64,000 bases of DNA from Tetraselmis striata (taxonomy: Eukaryota > Chlorophyta > Chlorodendrophyceae > Chlorodendrales > Chlorodendraceae), in NCBI GenBank assembly GCA_006384855.1, contig VCJN01001728.1:124001-188000 (forward strand). The letters run 5' to 3'. Numbering within the stretch: the stretch's first letter is position 1; each line of letters opens with the position of its first letter. The notes beneath the pieces are model-generated. The model saw only the letters and a program-made list of their open reading frames with translations, was not told the origin of the DNA and searched no databases. Of the stretch, positions 1 through 13,089 are shown piece by piece. The position numbers were made by a program, and so were the translations under genes.

Positions 1-3000
1 CTTGACTGGGCCGACCCGGGCGGCCACCACCATGTCCTCCACATGGTGCGGCGGGAAGAAGTACGGCTCCGCGGCGACGTGCTGCCCCGTCTCACACGAC
101 ACCGTCCCCACCTCGATGTCCACCGTGGCCGTCGTGGGCACCGCGGCAGTAGGATTATCCACGCCCTGCCGCCGCAATATCACGACACATCAGACAATGA
201 AAGTTGCACACAATGCCCTTGGTTGCCTTTTATGTCTGTTTGCTGGATGGCAGGCCAAGGACAGGGAGAGGGAGAGGGAGGAGGAAGGGGGGGTGCCTGA
301 GTGAGTGTGGTGAAGTAGGTCCCGGTCCGGTAGAACATCATCCCTTGGCTGAAGTGGTCCAGCGGCACCTCCGCGTCCTCCACCTCCTGGTCCTCCCGCA
401 CGTCGGGCGCCGGCGTGAGGGTGTCGTAGAGCGCGGTGAGTGTCTGCGCGCTGGTGGCGGGGCCGGGGCTGAAGGTGGGCAGGCGGCGCAGTAGCGTCCT
501 GCCAACATGAAGGCCATCAAACAATCATCAGCCCAATGCAAAGATGACGGCATTAGGTATTGACTCATGTAGACATCGCGCAGCACTTGTGGCGCACAAC
601 CATAGGTATGTAATAGATGCCGGGCTCGCGGCTGACCTGAAGTGCAGACTGGAGGGGGCGCCGGTGTGCGATGCGCGGCGAACTCGCGTCCACACCTCCG
701 AGTTGAAGTCGGGAAGCTGCGTCTTGATGAATACGGAGGCGCCCGCCCCTGCCAGGGTCAGGTTCCGCACCGGCTCATTTACCTGTGAGCAGCATCCTTC
801 TCCGTCAGTAAAGCCAACAATCCACTGTGAAAGCGACCGCGGTGTCGGGATGTCAGTCGCTGCCTGCCTGTCACAGCTGCCTCTGCTCACGTTTCTGGCC
901 GAGATAGACTGCTTTTTTTAGCGAGACGAACAGCAAGCACTCTGAATGGACTGTGGCCACTGGTTGGATGATGACGATGAAATGGTGCTATGGCAACTTC
1001 AAGAGCAGTACAACAACTTTGCTTGTTGACTTATATAATCTGCTGCTTTCCCAGTCGCTCGCGAACGTCAAAACTAAACAAAACGATATTTTATTGAAAA
1101 TCAGCAGTTTCGCATCAAAAGTACAACATCACCACATGCCTAGCTGCTATATGGATGCCCCTACTGATGTTACACTTTACAACACGTACTTATGCAAGTT
1201 GTCGCCGCGCTCCATTATTTCACAGTGCGACATTCAATATATTACATTTGCAATGCACAACCGAAAAGCACACTGACACCCAGTTTATAACACCCAGTTT
1301 AGACAGATAACCATTTTACCTCGGATAATGTATATGGTACTTGCTGCATCTTGTTGCGCCTGATGAAATCAAGGCGCAAACACGTCTTTGTACCCGAAAA
1401 ACAGCATGTATATGCAAAGGGTTGCACGACAGGGGCAGCCCGTGATACCTTGGCGGTGATGACCGGCACACAGGTGAAGTTCTGGCCGGCGAGCTCGAGT
1501 GCCTCCGCCGGAGAGTGAAGCCCCGTGAGCGCCGGCGACAGCTGCAGGGCGCTGGAGGGGAAGCCCGCCCAGCCGTCCCCGCAGCGCGTGATATTCAGTC
1601 CGACACGGAACGCGCAGCCATCGCAGCCGACGGCAATGACCCAGGGACCGGTGGCGTACGCCGGCAGAGGCAGGTTGAGCAGCGTGATCTCCCCGGGCTG
1701 CGCGGCAAAGCCGACAAAGATGCCATGCATTCGGCTGCGGTCGTGCCATCCCCCTGCAGGTGGGCGCTGGAATATTAGTCGACATGCAGTTTAAGGTTTT
1801 GTCATTATTATTCTCCTTTACTGCAAACCACAAAGATCGGCGCTAGAGACATAGATGTGTCGGCACTAGGGGAAAATGTGAGATCTTCTATTTGTTGCCA
1901 TGATGTGAGCAGCATTGAGACGGTCTTTCTGTGTCTCCTGTGGTTTGGGAGACCCGCCGCTGGATGGCCTGGTTTTGTAGCAACATCCAACAATGAGGCC
2001 GCATCATGACACGCTGAGCTACGGCCGGCGCGGGTGGGAATGCACTTGCCTTCCTCGGGCTGGCAGCCGTGAAACTTCTCGTGGCAAGGGGCGCCGCCAT
2101 AAGGGTTGAGCAGGATGTCCACATTGCCTAAACATTGCATGCAGCAGCACACTTGTCACGATTGTTGTCTACATAGGCCAAATGTTGCGGAATTTTACTC
2201 GCCCATCCGAAATTGGCAGGTGGGGGGATAGCCGACTGCAGCAGGGGCCTCTTACCCTCCAACTGGTCCACCATTAGCTTCACCCCTGCAGCGTCCTCCG
2301 GCACCTCCAGCCGGAAGTACTCCAGTGTTGGCATTGAGCTTACAGGGATGGTGAGTGTCTCTGTCCAGACGCCGGGCGCAAGTAACCGCATGGGTGGCAC
2401 CGCTGGGAGTTGCCGGGGCAGGGTTGCGTTGCGTACGGCCTGCGTATATAGGGGCAGGACGAAGCGCGGAGCGGCCTCAAATCAGCAGCCAGTGGACAAG
2501 CATAGGGGCATGCCGAAGTGCCAGTGGCAGATTGTTATTTGCACCAGAGCCCAAGTAGCCACGTAAATGGTAAGATGTCAATGAAACCAAATATACCACA
2601 TCACGTGAGACTGCGCCACTCATGTCTGTGGCGGCTGCTTTGGTGCCCTGCGTTGTATGGAATGTCATAACCCCTTCACTATAGACAGCATGCAGATTCA
2701 ACACACTGTATTTCGTAAAATGCCCAAATGAGCTGTTAATAGTCCGGTGCTTGTACTTGTGTTACCACAGCGGCGCATGTTGCTGACACGCAGACATGAT
2801 AGATATCAAGTATGGACACTTGGCAATTGTCAAGGAGGTAGGTTCCTATCATCACTGCACCGAAACTGTGTGATGCCGACAACTGCAACAGTGTTGGTAA
2901 TACTCGTCCCTTGAAATGGTAGAAGCGCACAGCAGCAGCGCGCGCACCTTTGCGTAGAAAACACCGAGGTCTTGCATGGCGGCGCAGACCTGCTGCTGCC

Positions 3001-6000
3001 CGTTGCCGACTGCAGTGAGGCTGCTGGCGGGGAGATCCAGAGGCGCAGGGGCGCCCACGGGCACAGCGGCGCCCAGCGCACAGCCCCCGTGCGTGTTGGG
3101 GCTGTGCAGCACCCCGCTATGCGCGTTGTGATGCGCTGTGTTGCCTTCGAACTCAGTCACCTTGGCGGCGTGCAGTGCGAAGCCATCGCCTGCCAGCATG
3201 TATGCAATAAGCTCGCCAATGATATGCTTGCTCGGATGACACCGGCAAGGAGTGACATCTTACGGCCATTAGGGGCGCCCGCGCAGCACTACGAAAGCGT
3301 TTTTGGGGTCCGCCAGGAGATGGCTTTCGTACTTGTGCGGTATTTGTTGTGATTTCATAATGAAATCAAGGTTAGAAGAAACTCAAAGACGGACATTTCC
3401 TTAATTGTTAATCGCTTAGTACCGCGGGCGGGCACCCGTAATGTATCGTCCAGGGCAACGGTAGCGGCTCGTCAATAAGTCATTGTGTTCCAATGACAAC
3501 AATTACTAAACTATTTCCGCTTTATCTTCGTATAAATCCAACCTCCCACTCTCCCCCCCATACAAACACCTTTACAGCGTGCCTCGTTGGGATGGCCCAC
3601 CTTGCGAGCCGGCAACAAGGTTGCGATTGACGCGCAGCTGCAGCTCCCCGGTGGAGGTCCACTCCCGGACCGACACGCCGCCAATGTGGCGTCCGGTCCC
3701 CAGGCGCACCTCACCCTCGTCATCCACCTGCTCGGCACATAGACACACAGGGAGGGGGGGGGACCCTCAGCTCAGGGTTTTTTTACCGCTTGTCGGGATA
3801 GCGCGTAAGGGACACCGGGACTTGGCCTGAGAACTGTAGTCTAGAAGATTAAGCTTGTAGCTCATCACAGAGAGAGAGAGAGAGAGATGGACAGTCAACA
3901 AGAGCCAACAAGGCATGATCCACAGAGATCCCGCTGCAAGCATGCGTCAAGACCAGGAGGGTGTTGCCAAGGAACTTGGGCTGGGAGCTGGGACATGGAG
4001 GCGTGCCTGCTGGACGTCAATGACGGCGCAGCCTTCGATGGCAGCCGTGGCGGTGGGCGCTGCAAGGCACAGGCCACCGGTCCCGTCTCCTGACAGGAGG
4101 ACGCCATCGCCTGATGTGGCAGCCGCCAGGGCAATGTTGATGGGAGAAAGAAGAAAATGCAGTCGTGTCAGACTCGGCGGGGAGGCAACTGGGCAGATGC
4201 CCTTGTCAGCCTCACTCAGCAGGGTTACAGCCAATGTGATGTCGAGGACGACAAGCAGGCAGAGTCGGCATGGGCAAGGGGGAGCGCGGCAATGGCCGCA
4301 ATGCTATCCCCGCTCTAAGTTGCCAGTGAGACGCAGCACATGATACTGCTGTCACAAGTGCCTCGGTATAGCAGAACAGCGGCAGCGGTGGACAGCGGCG
4401 GCGGCCGAGGGGCGAGGGCCTTTCAGACTGGTATCGCACGGCGGGGGATAGAGGGCGGCGCAGTCGCGCACCTCTGGCGCCGTAGCAGACGGTGTCCTGC
4501 AGGGTCAGCTCGCTGGGCAGCCCGGTCACGCGCACGCAGCCGTTGTGCAGCGAGTGGAAGGCGCTGCTGCGGATGGCGATCCGCGGGGGGCGGCTCAGAG
4601 GTGCGGATTTCCTGAAGGGACATGTCCCACCTGCGTTGCACCATTTAAAGGGGGAGGGGGGCGATACAGGTTTGGCATGCTTATCAGGGTGCACGTGAGA
4701 TATGTTTGGCACATGCATCCAAAATACCACGTGTTTGTCGTTTCATCACGGTGTCCGTGTTCGAATTTTAGCGCCAACAATCATGCGGTTTGGCCATTCT
4801 GCCTGCATACATATGCTGTGACTCTCGGTGTGCCTGGTGGCAGTGGGAGCGACATGCTGCGCACCCGGGAGCAGTAGGCTGAGTGCAGCGTAGCCGTCCC
4901 CAAGGCGCCCCAAGCCAGAGAGCTCGACGCCGTCAAAGAGCACATCGGTGCTAGCGTCCACCACAAAGTACGAGTAGCCGTTGCCGCCACCTGCCACCAT
5001 GAAGTCCGTTGGCTCTGATAGGCTTGCGGTGGGGTCTGTGTGAAGCAGGTGGCGAGTGCCTGGGTATTCCAGGCAGTGCCGGCAAGAAACAATGACATAG
5101 TCAGTGAGTAAGAACACGCATACTCGCATTGACATCAAGCGGGGTGGCTTGAAGTGACACTGCCAGCTATACAGGGCGGCGTTGATTGATGTTGCTATGA
5201 GTTTCATCTCTGCCCAAGCAGGGGCCGCAGCGGAATGCAAAATCGCACCAGTGGTGGCGTTGTGGCTCTCCATGAGAAGTGGCCCGTCACCCACGTCCCC
5301 ACCGGCGTTGTTCTCGGCTAGCAGGCGGCGGGACAGGGGGTCCAAGAAGGCCTCCTGTAGGGAGGCGCGCACAAAGGGCCCAGAGGGCCGCACGAGTCAA
5401 GGGCGGGAGTCAGCTTTGCCGCGGGGTACATCGACTCTCGTTTGCGATACCCGTTTTTTGCCTAGATGCGACTAGGTGTTGGTATACATACATATTACAT
5501 ATATTTACATATACATAATGTGTATTGTAATAAATATACATGTATGTAATCAATAGCAGTACATTAGCACATACAGCACATATAGCACATATAGCACATA
5601 CATTATATTGATAATTGTTTTCGCAGTACATGTATTATGTATTTTACATTACATATATACACACATAGTAACGAAATGAACATATAAATATGTAATATAC
5701 ATAGTAAAATGGGGCCCGGCTTTAGCGTTTGTTTCTGTACCATCAATCAGCCGCTGCCGCAAACTAGCCGTCTTCCCCAACTCAATACACACACAGACAC
5801 ACAGACGCACACAGATGCACACAGACACACACACATACACACACGCGCGCATGCGTGCGCGTGCGCACATGGCAACTGTACATTGCATCTTAACACTTTG
5901 GCATGCTGGCATGTTTAGAGATCTCCCTCTGCGGGCAGCGAGGTGGTGCTAGGGTTGCAGTGGTGGTGGTGCGTCGGGGTCGCCAAGCAGCTGGCAATCT

Positions 6001-9000
6001 ATCGCCACTGCATTCACATTCGCGTCTCTACACACTTCTCCGACCATCAACCATGTCTGCTCACCATGCGTAAGAGCTGCCACACATAAGAGTTTGCGTC
6101 CATGCAGGACTTCATTCACGGATCAGGAGCGATAGCAGGCGGGCCCTTGGCGCCTATTACTCGGAAAGGTTGGGAAGTATTATGAGTCATGGAGGCAACA
6201 GCCGCTATTCTGTATTGGGGTGGTAGAAGCCGGTCGGTGCATTTCACGCATATCATGGCCCAACACCCATTAAAGGCATGGGGGCGTATGCAGCAACGCG
6301 TGGGTGGGTGCTGGTATTGTAGCTGCGCCGGTCGCTGCTTGACCAAGTGGGCCCATGCATACGTACACTACACCATGACATGGTTCCGTACATAACATCC
6401 CGTGCCTAGCGATCAGCAATTGGGGCAATAAGGGCACGGCGCAGCAGCAGCAGAGGCAGCAGAAGCGGGGCCTACCTCCAGGAGGTTTGCTGCGGGTGGG
6501 GCAATCCTGATGGAGGAGCCGCCATCCGCATACTGCACGCTGGTGACAGTGATGGACCTGCTGAGCAGAATCACATTGGCGCCGACGGCGTACGGATGGC
6601 GCAGTGGGGCGCCCAGCGTCACCTGCCCGCTGCTGCTCCGCACTGCGGCCACAGTGACCACCTCACTGTACAAGGTGTCACTGTCCACCGCCTCCACGAC
6701 CAGCAGCTCCTTCCCGGCAGTCCAAGACGCGCCCGCCACCACCAGCTGTTGTGCGCCTGCTTTTGCCGCCTCGCTGTGGAACGCGACATCAGCAACGTCT
6801 ACTTATCGTCCATCCTCCTCCACAGTGCATGTGCCACAATGGAAAGCTCTCCCCGGCACCATGGGAACAAGCAGCACTGTGTGGCATGCGCCGCCCGCTC
6901 GATCATGAAGGTGATTTATGCTCCGGGTTATACACAGGCTAGATCTTAACTTTGGCTCCATGTCATAATTGTCATTGTCAATTTAGTAGTCGGACAGCGA
7001 TTTCACGTGAGAATATGAGATAATCTATTCATCAACCACTGTTATTTTATCAAACTGACATCAGGAACATGAAGGCACGCAGGCATCCTTGACTCTGATC
7101 AAAAATCAAATGCCAGCCTTCCTTTACCCGTGTACGGTACAATACCGTATTTTGAGTATCAATAACACGTGTTTGCGAAACGGCTGTTGATGTAGACATA
7201 TGTCCACACTTCATCCGCCAAACTCACATGGCGATACGTTAGCGCCCCACTCAAAAGGCGACATAAACAACGGCAAAGGAGAGGTGAGTGAGCGCGCACC
7301 TGAGGGCAAGTAGACCACCCTGCTGACCGGAGGCACGGGCGCCAACCAGGCTGACGCTACCTGCACCAACGGCAAAGAGAGAGCTGCCGTACAGGAGGTC
7401 CTCTCCCAGCACAGCTAGGCCACCTCGATTGAGCTCCACCACAAAGCGGCCGTCTACAAGTGGGGACGCCTCCGTGCCAGCCTCGAAGCGCCCGCCCAGG
7501 TCGACCACCAGGCGGCCGGCTCGCAGCGTCAGAGGAGTAGGAGTGCGCGCGACCTCGAGCCGACCGTGCACCAAAACCTCGGAAAGCGCGGCCGTGCTAA
7601 CGTCCAGCAAAATGTGTCGGCCGCCTGGGATCAGCACCCGGTCCCCTGCGCCATGGGGCCGCCAGACACCCAATCAGACCACGCTACCCTTGCCAGCATT
7701 CCACTCCACTTACAATAATGTCCACCAACGCCATGCAGAGTGTCCACTAACCGCCTGACGGGACCCCGCGTGGCAGCACTGCATGTTCTTAACGCCACCC
7801 ACATTACAATAACAGCATCTTCCATGTCTGACAAGCAAAGCATATTGAATGACACAAATACACCAACACCCACTGCTTGTGCCAACAATGCCAGAATGTC
7901 AAGCGTCCATCCCGAATCATCGGTGTATTGCTCGTACTGAGATCGACACTCATTACTGTACATGCGCACCTATCATTGCCATTGTCACTGATCAATGATA
8001 GCTCCTCAGCAATGCAGGACCACGATCTTGCCAACCATGCTAGATGGTACCGCTTAAGACCTACTAACTGAGGGGCAGTTATAATTCTTCAAGGGGCGCG
8101 CCATCGCGTGCGTAAGGCAGTTTTCACGATCGACGTATTGATTGCTCCGCAATGCGAAACATGAATAGGGTGAGTCAATAAACTGTAAAACACTCCAAGT
8201 TTCGCCCATCGCAGCGTTGGGGCGTGATATAAGTCTGACTCGTGTCCGGGGTGGGTGGGAGGGGGTTGCGTACCCTCCGCAGGCTGCACTGGCCACGCAC
8301 AGGAGCTCGACCATGAGATTGGGTCGTTGGTGTCCGCGCACACGTGCATAGCAAAGCGGACGCTCATTACGCCTGCATCGGTGCTGAAGGAGAATTCCAC
8401 ATGGTAGTTGCCCGGAGCCTGAAATGTCACAAAGGCAAGCGCCTGGCGTGGAACGCGCGGCCAAGGGTGTAGGTCGTTAATCATGTCAGACGGGAAAAAC
8501 AATTAATACCCAAAGGCGTAGGAAAGCTGTCCGATTCCCTTCAGACAGTTTCCATTTTTGTTTCCAATTATTGCCATTGCTACTCTCTCGAGTTGAAGTG
8601 TTGACATGAATGGCAGACAGAGAGTCAGAGCCTGGAAGTGTTCCCAATTTATAATCCGATTCGTTGGAAGCTGTTGGAACTTCAGAGCCGGGATCACGAG
8701 TTGCAGTGCTGGCAGCTCACCGAGTTGGCCTGATCGTCACTTGCCGTTGGTTGGACTGGCTCGCTGCCCGGAGTGCAAAGTCGACGGAAGAGGTCCTGCT
8801 GGTTGCTAGCGCCATAGCCCTCCGCACGGAGAATGCCTACAAGGCGCCACACGAGGCAGAATTATCCCTCAAGGGGCCCGAGTGGGGGGGGGGGGGGGGG
8901 GGGGGCTGACAGTCTTTCGGTGTGGCAGTCGCGTGTCTAGACATGTTTCGCATTGAGATCCGAAGGGAAATAAAACTCGTTCATGGCTGCGAGCATGAAG

Positions 9001-12000
9001 GCGCGAGCATGAAGCTGCATTGCACTGAGAATGGACCCACCTCGCCTATCATAGGGCAGCGCTGCGAGGTACTGCACCTCCTCGACCGCCAGATTGCTGC
9101 CCTGACGAGCCACTGTGACATGCCCCGCCACGCTGCAGGAGCGTTGTCAAAGCCATCATGTTGTTAGTCCCGTGTGATTGTATGATCGCGTCAGCGTGTT
9201 GAGTATCGGGGCCAGACGTCTCATCAAAGGTCAGCAACAATCACGACAGGGGAAGGCCGAGTACTGTGATCGAAACCATTTCCTAGTATTACACCATGGG
9301 GGCGTCATAAATTTCGAAACTCGCATACTACGTCAGTAGCAAAGTTAAAACCACACAGTAACGCCTGACCTAGTATAGGAATTCTTGAATGCCATATTCT
9401 TCAAGATTCGGACCAGCGGATGGGATCCCAGCCGATAACTGGCCAACATTCAGATCACAAACATCACTGCTATAGGCATTATAAAATATCATCGAATATA
9501 TTTCACGATATTTGGTCATTGGAGATATGCCAGGATCAGGCACAGGCTGCAGGCGAGGTGTACGTGCCCGTCTATTGGTACCAAAAACTCCCTTGTTGTC
9601 CGAGAGGTAAACGCAGAAAACTTGAGACTGGTGCAGCGCCCTGCCAGCGCTACGCCTGCCCCAAAGTTCACCTCCATTGCGATCTGCGTGGGCGGACAAA
9701 CACAGTGTTGCTTACGGCAGTGCCACGAGGGTGTGCCGAACGTTCCGATTGAGGCGAAATGACATAATAGTGGAAGGCTATTCTATACGATGCTATTTCT
9801 GTCAAAGGATGAGCACGTTTCAACATAAAATCACAGTCATAACCATCTACATTACTACACACAGCGCCATGGGGTCCAACTAGGTCTGCCATACCAGATT
9901 TCCGCGAACGGATAACTAGGGTGGGGTGGTTATGGTCGATACTCCGCACTGATGCAATAATATCACTTCGTGATCAGTTCCAAAACTGTTGCGGCTCTAC
10001 TTAGAATTATGTCATTTCTGGGTAGTAACCATGCAATACCGTTCAATTAGAAACACCTAACTTTATGTGCATGCTTTTCGAGCGGACGAGATCAAAGTTG
10101 ATGTCAAGGGCGCGGGATTGCAAAGCATGTAGCAGAGACATTGTGGCGGCAGGCGCAACCATTCTGGCGCCAGGCGTAGTGATGCGATAGAATGCGGTGA
10201 TGTCCGGTGCGCTCAGCTCGATCTGCCCCCCATTTGCCTCATAAACTTGCACCATCGCCACGTTGGTGTCAGTGCCTGGCCATCGGGCCACCGGCGACAT
10301 AGCTAGCGGCTGCGTTGCCGTCATTGCAGGCTGCCCTCCAACCTGGAATGATATCGGGCATTAGGTAAACATGTCAGCAACAAAGCAGAGTAAGTATGGG
10401 CAGGAAAATTAGCTGGGGGGGACAAGTGGACAATCGGACGAGAAAAAGCAATTCTTGAGTAGATACGATATTATGTATGATTTGCCGATGTCAACGGGGC
10501 GTAGCACCACATTTATGTGGTTTTTTGCAGTGCTTATTGCCCAGCCCATACGGTTGGGCCGGCCCCTGTGCAAGCAGCCCATCGTCTCTTTTGATGGCTT
10601 TAAAAGCAATATGTGCGGCCGTCACAGTTGATGGCCAGCTAACTTTATATGCTGCTGATGATGGCAATTATATTAGAAAGATGCGCTAGACACCAAGTAC
10701 GCCTGCATGTGTACAGGAGCCGTTGCAGGGCGGCATTAGATACCTGTATGGATTTCGTTCCTGAGACCACAATGGATTGGGCGCTCGTTACGAGAACCCC
10801 GTGGACGCGGACAACATACTTTCCCGCAGCAGGAAAGGTGATCGGAGCCCGCAGCCCATCCTGCAGCCTGCCGCTGGTTGGCATCACCAGGCTGAGGCGC
10901 TGTTGCACGCTGAGGTCATCGCTCACCACGGCGGCAGCAAGCTTTGCTGTGGGCGTGGATCCCCAGACATCCTGTGGACAGGCAATGGATGGCGGCAGAT
11001 ATATCAAAGGCATTTGACCGCTCACCCCTGAGTATCGTTTTTCCGTGTGAATATGTCGCAGTACTTAATTCCCACTCCATGGATAACGACACTCAGCGGG
11101 ACCTAGTTTCGTTTTTTGTGGAATGCGGTGGTGACTGAACTAGTCCAGGGCGCCAGGCACCACCAACTGACAACCTGAAACAGCGCTGTAGTACAACAGG
11201 AAGTACATAACCAAGAATGCAGATGTGGCAACATCACCAGTGAAAGGCATTGTCTATCGTGTGACAAAATAAAGGAACAAGTGCAATGGTATGGAATAGC
11301 AAGGCACCAATGACACGTGCCTTGGTCCAGCGGATGATGAATAGCAAGAGGGTCACACAAACAACTGCACCGTGTGTCTCTCGTGTACATATGTGCAGCA
11401 TATGAGTTCGCCGTGTGTCTAAAATAAACATGGTTCTCAGTTGATCATGTGCTGAGCTAACAGGAAGCAGTAGGCAGAAAATTACGACACGGAGTGTTTT
11501 GCGTGCATGTGGCGTGCATGGCGCACCATGCAGAATTCCGCTCACCTCAGCACCAAGATCCACCCGTATCTCCGCTGCTTGACCCGCCACAGCAGCGCCA
11601 GGGCTTGTCACCACTGTGACCGGCACCTCCCGCGCTTGCACAATGAAGCGAAAGAAGAGCAGCTCGGCACCGCGCCGCATTCCGGCCACCACGGCATAGT
11701 GCCCCGCACGACTGAATCGCACAAAGGCCACCACCTTGCTGCCAAATCGATCGGGTGGCCGAGTCATATTCTGCGCGATAGGTCAAAGCAGGAGATTGAC
11801 ACGTCAAGTACCAGTAATAATAATCGTACAACCGGGGAAGAGGCTGAGAGGGAAGAAGGGGGCAGGGCTCACCATCACGTCCGCTATGCATGCGTCCGTT
11901 GTTGTTGAGGCATAAAGGCGGACGGCATCCGTTTCTGCTTTGGCGTGCGTGTGTGTTACCAGGCTGTGATCCATGCTCTCGTGCACCACTGCCACGTGCG

Positions 12001-13074
12001 CAGCGGCGCCAAGGTATGGCTGCAGGTCGGTGATAGGTACACCCATGGCTGTAGTGAGCGTCAGTTCGAGAGGCACACAGCTCCCCACAAACGCAGGCTT
12101 GCCGGCGTTGACCTCCAGTCTTGCGTTGTACACGGAGCTGAAGTCTGGCGTGATCAGACAGAAAGATGAATATTGCAGATCAGATTGGCAATAACAGGGC
12201 AAGGGGCATGTAAATCTGGGCCGACCAAGGCACCAGCGTACTCTCGGGGCAAAGCAGAGGCAAATGGGTGGCAGACCGGACACGCGTAGCATCTCGCTCA
12301 TTTGGCTCGACACAAGTTTCTCCGAGCCGCGGCCCATCAGCTGCTCCTGCAGCGATGCTTGGTCTAGCTCGCTGGCTTGTCCGCCACCAACCTGAAAGCC
12401 ATTGGTAAGGGCGTCAGAGTCCACACAAGGCAATTATATGGTGATGTACAAAGCTCTGAAAATGATAGCAGATAGTGGAGTGTAATCGGAGATAATGATG
12501 CCAACAGGAGGAGGAAAGTTGCGGTCAAGGGGGGCCGGGGGAGACTCGGTTGCTCACCGTCACATTTACTGTGAGATCAACAACCTGAAGCTCCTGGCTG
12601 ACCGAACGCTCCGGGACAGCAAACTCCAGCATCAGGGTGTACACGCCTGGCTCTGGGAATCGGAGGCGTAGGCTGAATACGCCTGCCAGGTTCTCCTCCA
12701 GCTGCTGCTCAAAATCCTCTGGATGGACGTGCGCAAACGTCCGCCAGTCCCCGCTGAGAACCATTGCATGCAGCGGCCGCTCGTGAACGGCTTGCAGGTC
12801 ATGGCGAGGCACGCCCACGCCGGCACCATCAGTGATGTGTATCCTGGCCGACGGTCGAAGATGTAGGAGGCAGCTGAGTGGCGGCAGAAAGTGTTCTGGT
12901 ACGGTTGCCAAGAGGCAATGCACAGCATGCGGTGATGTATACACTCAGCACGTACTTGAGTTCTTGCTCTTCTCCAGCGCTGGGCACAAAGCTTGGCTGC
13001 ACACTGGCGGTGTACAACGCACTGCATCCGCTGTCCCAGACAACCAACGCGCACACCAGGATGATGATCCACAT
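1..13074 (-). CDS. Large secreted/cell-surface G8-domain protein (fibrocystin-L/CEMIP-like), multi-exon, 3' end beyond window
   Basis: I read about 24 coding segments on the minus strand. The well-supported ones are 13,074-12,956, 12,843-12,558, 12,391-12,277, 12,144-11,873, 11,770-11,546 and 10,971-10,744, all with GT/AG ends and agreeing phase. Further segments lie near 10,342-10,060, 9,683-9,540, 9,132-9,041, 8,447-8,275, 7,665-7,290, 6,773-6,476, 5,355-5,175, 5,045-4,870, 4,617-4,455, 4,117-4,005, 3,727-3,601, 3,189-2,948, 2,415-2,262, 2,125-2,050, 1,765-1,455, 785-632, 510-290 and 165 to the left edge. The protein starts with a signal peptide (MWIIILVCALVVWDSGCSA), so it should enter the secretory pathway. 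Known G8/PKHD1L1/CEMIP proteins are extracellular, with G8 followed by right-handed beta-helix segments, and the same order is visible here. Substrate or partner is unknown. Several junctions between 10.1 and 8.3 kb do not phase cleanly in my model, so some exons are approximate or missing. The C-terminus and any membrane anchor are not in view. Confidence 0.75.
1455..2415 (-). other. PPC-like beta-sandwich modules of the G8 gene
   Basis: The segment at 2,415-2,262 (TLTIPVSSMPTLEYFRLEVP ending VKLMVDQLE) is followed at 2,125-2,050 by GNVDILLNPYGGAPC. The spacing and the D-x-L turn resemble bacterial pre-peptidase C-terminal (PPC) domains. A second module at 1,765-1,455 has GEITLLNLPLPAYATGPWVI followed by C-x2-C and a VGLNITRCG strand. 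Cysteine pairs suggest disulfides, in line with an extracellular position. PPC is my best match but the family call is tentative. Confidence 0.4.
2948..6773 (-). other. Beta-helix region downstream of G8 domain
   Basis: Consecutive exons encode short turns of a right-handed beta-helix. These are VELSGLGRLGDGYAAL (5,045-4,870), IRSSAFHSLHNGCVRVTG (4,617-4,455), GDGVLLSGDGTGG (4,117-4,005), then 3,727-3,601, and GDGFALHAAKVTEFEGNTAH (3,189-2,948). The order matches fibrocystin-L/CEMIP proteins, where a segment resembling 'GLGQxGxxGRYPIHFH' is followed by turns of the type 'H..HN.AV..HG' and 'GHAFFLEDG'. The usual HFH histidines of CEMIP-type proteins are not visible in the first turn, so hyaluronidase-like activity should not be assumed. 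Introns here contain a (GA)n tract at 3,868-3,887 and low-complexity DNA at 5,455-5,865. Confidence 0.6.
5455..5865. repeat. AT-rich low-complexity DNA followed by (CA)n microsatellite inside an intron
   Basis: An AT-rich stretch with repeated ATACAT/TATATA words (about 5,465-5,705) is followed by a CACA-rich tract with interspersed G (about 5,785-5,860). It lies in the intron between the exons at 6,476 and 5,355. No coding signal was seen here. Confidence 0.85.
7290..7665 (-). other. G8 domain exon
   Basis: The translation has the G8 signature: W-x(n)-GDRVLIPGGRHILLDVSTA, then VLVHGRLEV, then LTLRAGRLVVDLGGRFEAGT, and a strand ending near VVELNRGG. G8 domains are about 100 residues with conserved glycines and paired beta strands. 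They occur in PKHD1, PKHD1L1, TMEM2 and CEMIP. The following segment (6,773-6,476) reads ASWTAGKELLVVEAVDSDTL and then VTLGAPLRHPYAVGANVILL, which matches the stretch after G8 in those proteins. This exon is the main anchor for the identification of the whole gene. Confidence 0.8.
8275..12843 (-). other. Two HVHP-type beta-sandwich repeats in the G8-gene N-terminal part
   Basis: The exon at 12,843-12,558 contains AMVLSGDWRTFAHVHPED followed by GVFSLRLRFPEPGVYTL. The pattern is known from bacterial periplasmic or metal-related proteins: a histidine-rich FAHVHP turn, then a strand, then FPxPGxYxL. A second, more diverged copy is spread over the segments at 9,683 (LVPIDGHVHLA), 9,132 and 8,447 (QAPGNYHVEFSFSTDAGV). 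Between them, 11,770-11,546 and 10,971-10,744 encode other beta-rich stretches (FSRAGHYAVVAG, FPAAGKYVVRVHG) that may belong to further repeats. The assignment rests on pattern recognition only. Whether the histidines bind a metal is not shown by the sequence. Confidence 0.5.
8883..8907. repeat. Poly-G tract (poly-C on the sense strand of the host intron)
   Basis: An uninterrupted G run on the plus strand lies within an intron of the minus-strand G8 gene, so the transcript would carry poly-C. It is one of a set of similarly oriented tracts. Confidence 0.9.
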
Positions 13075-13089
13075 CAGCTGCGCCCACCC

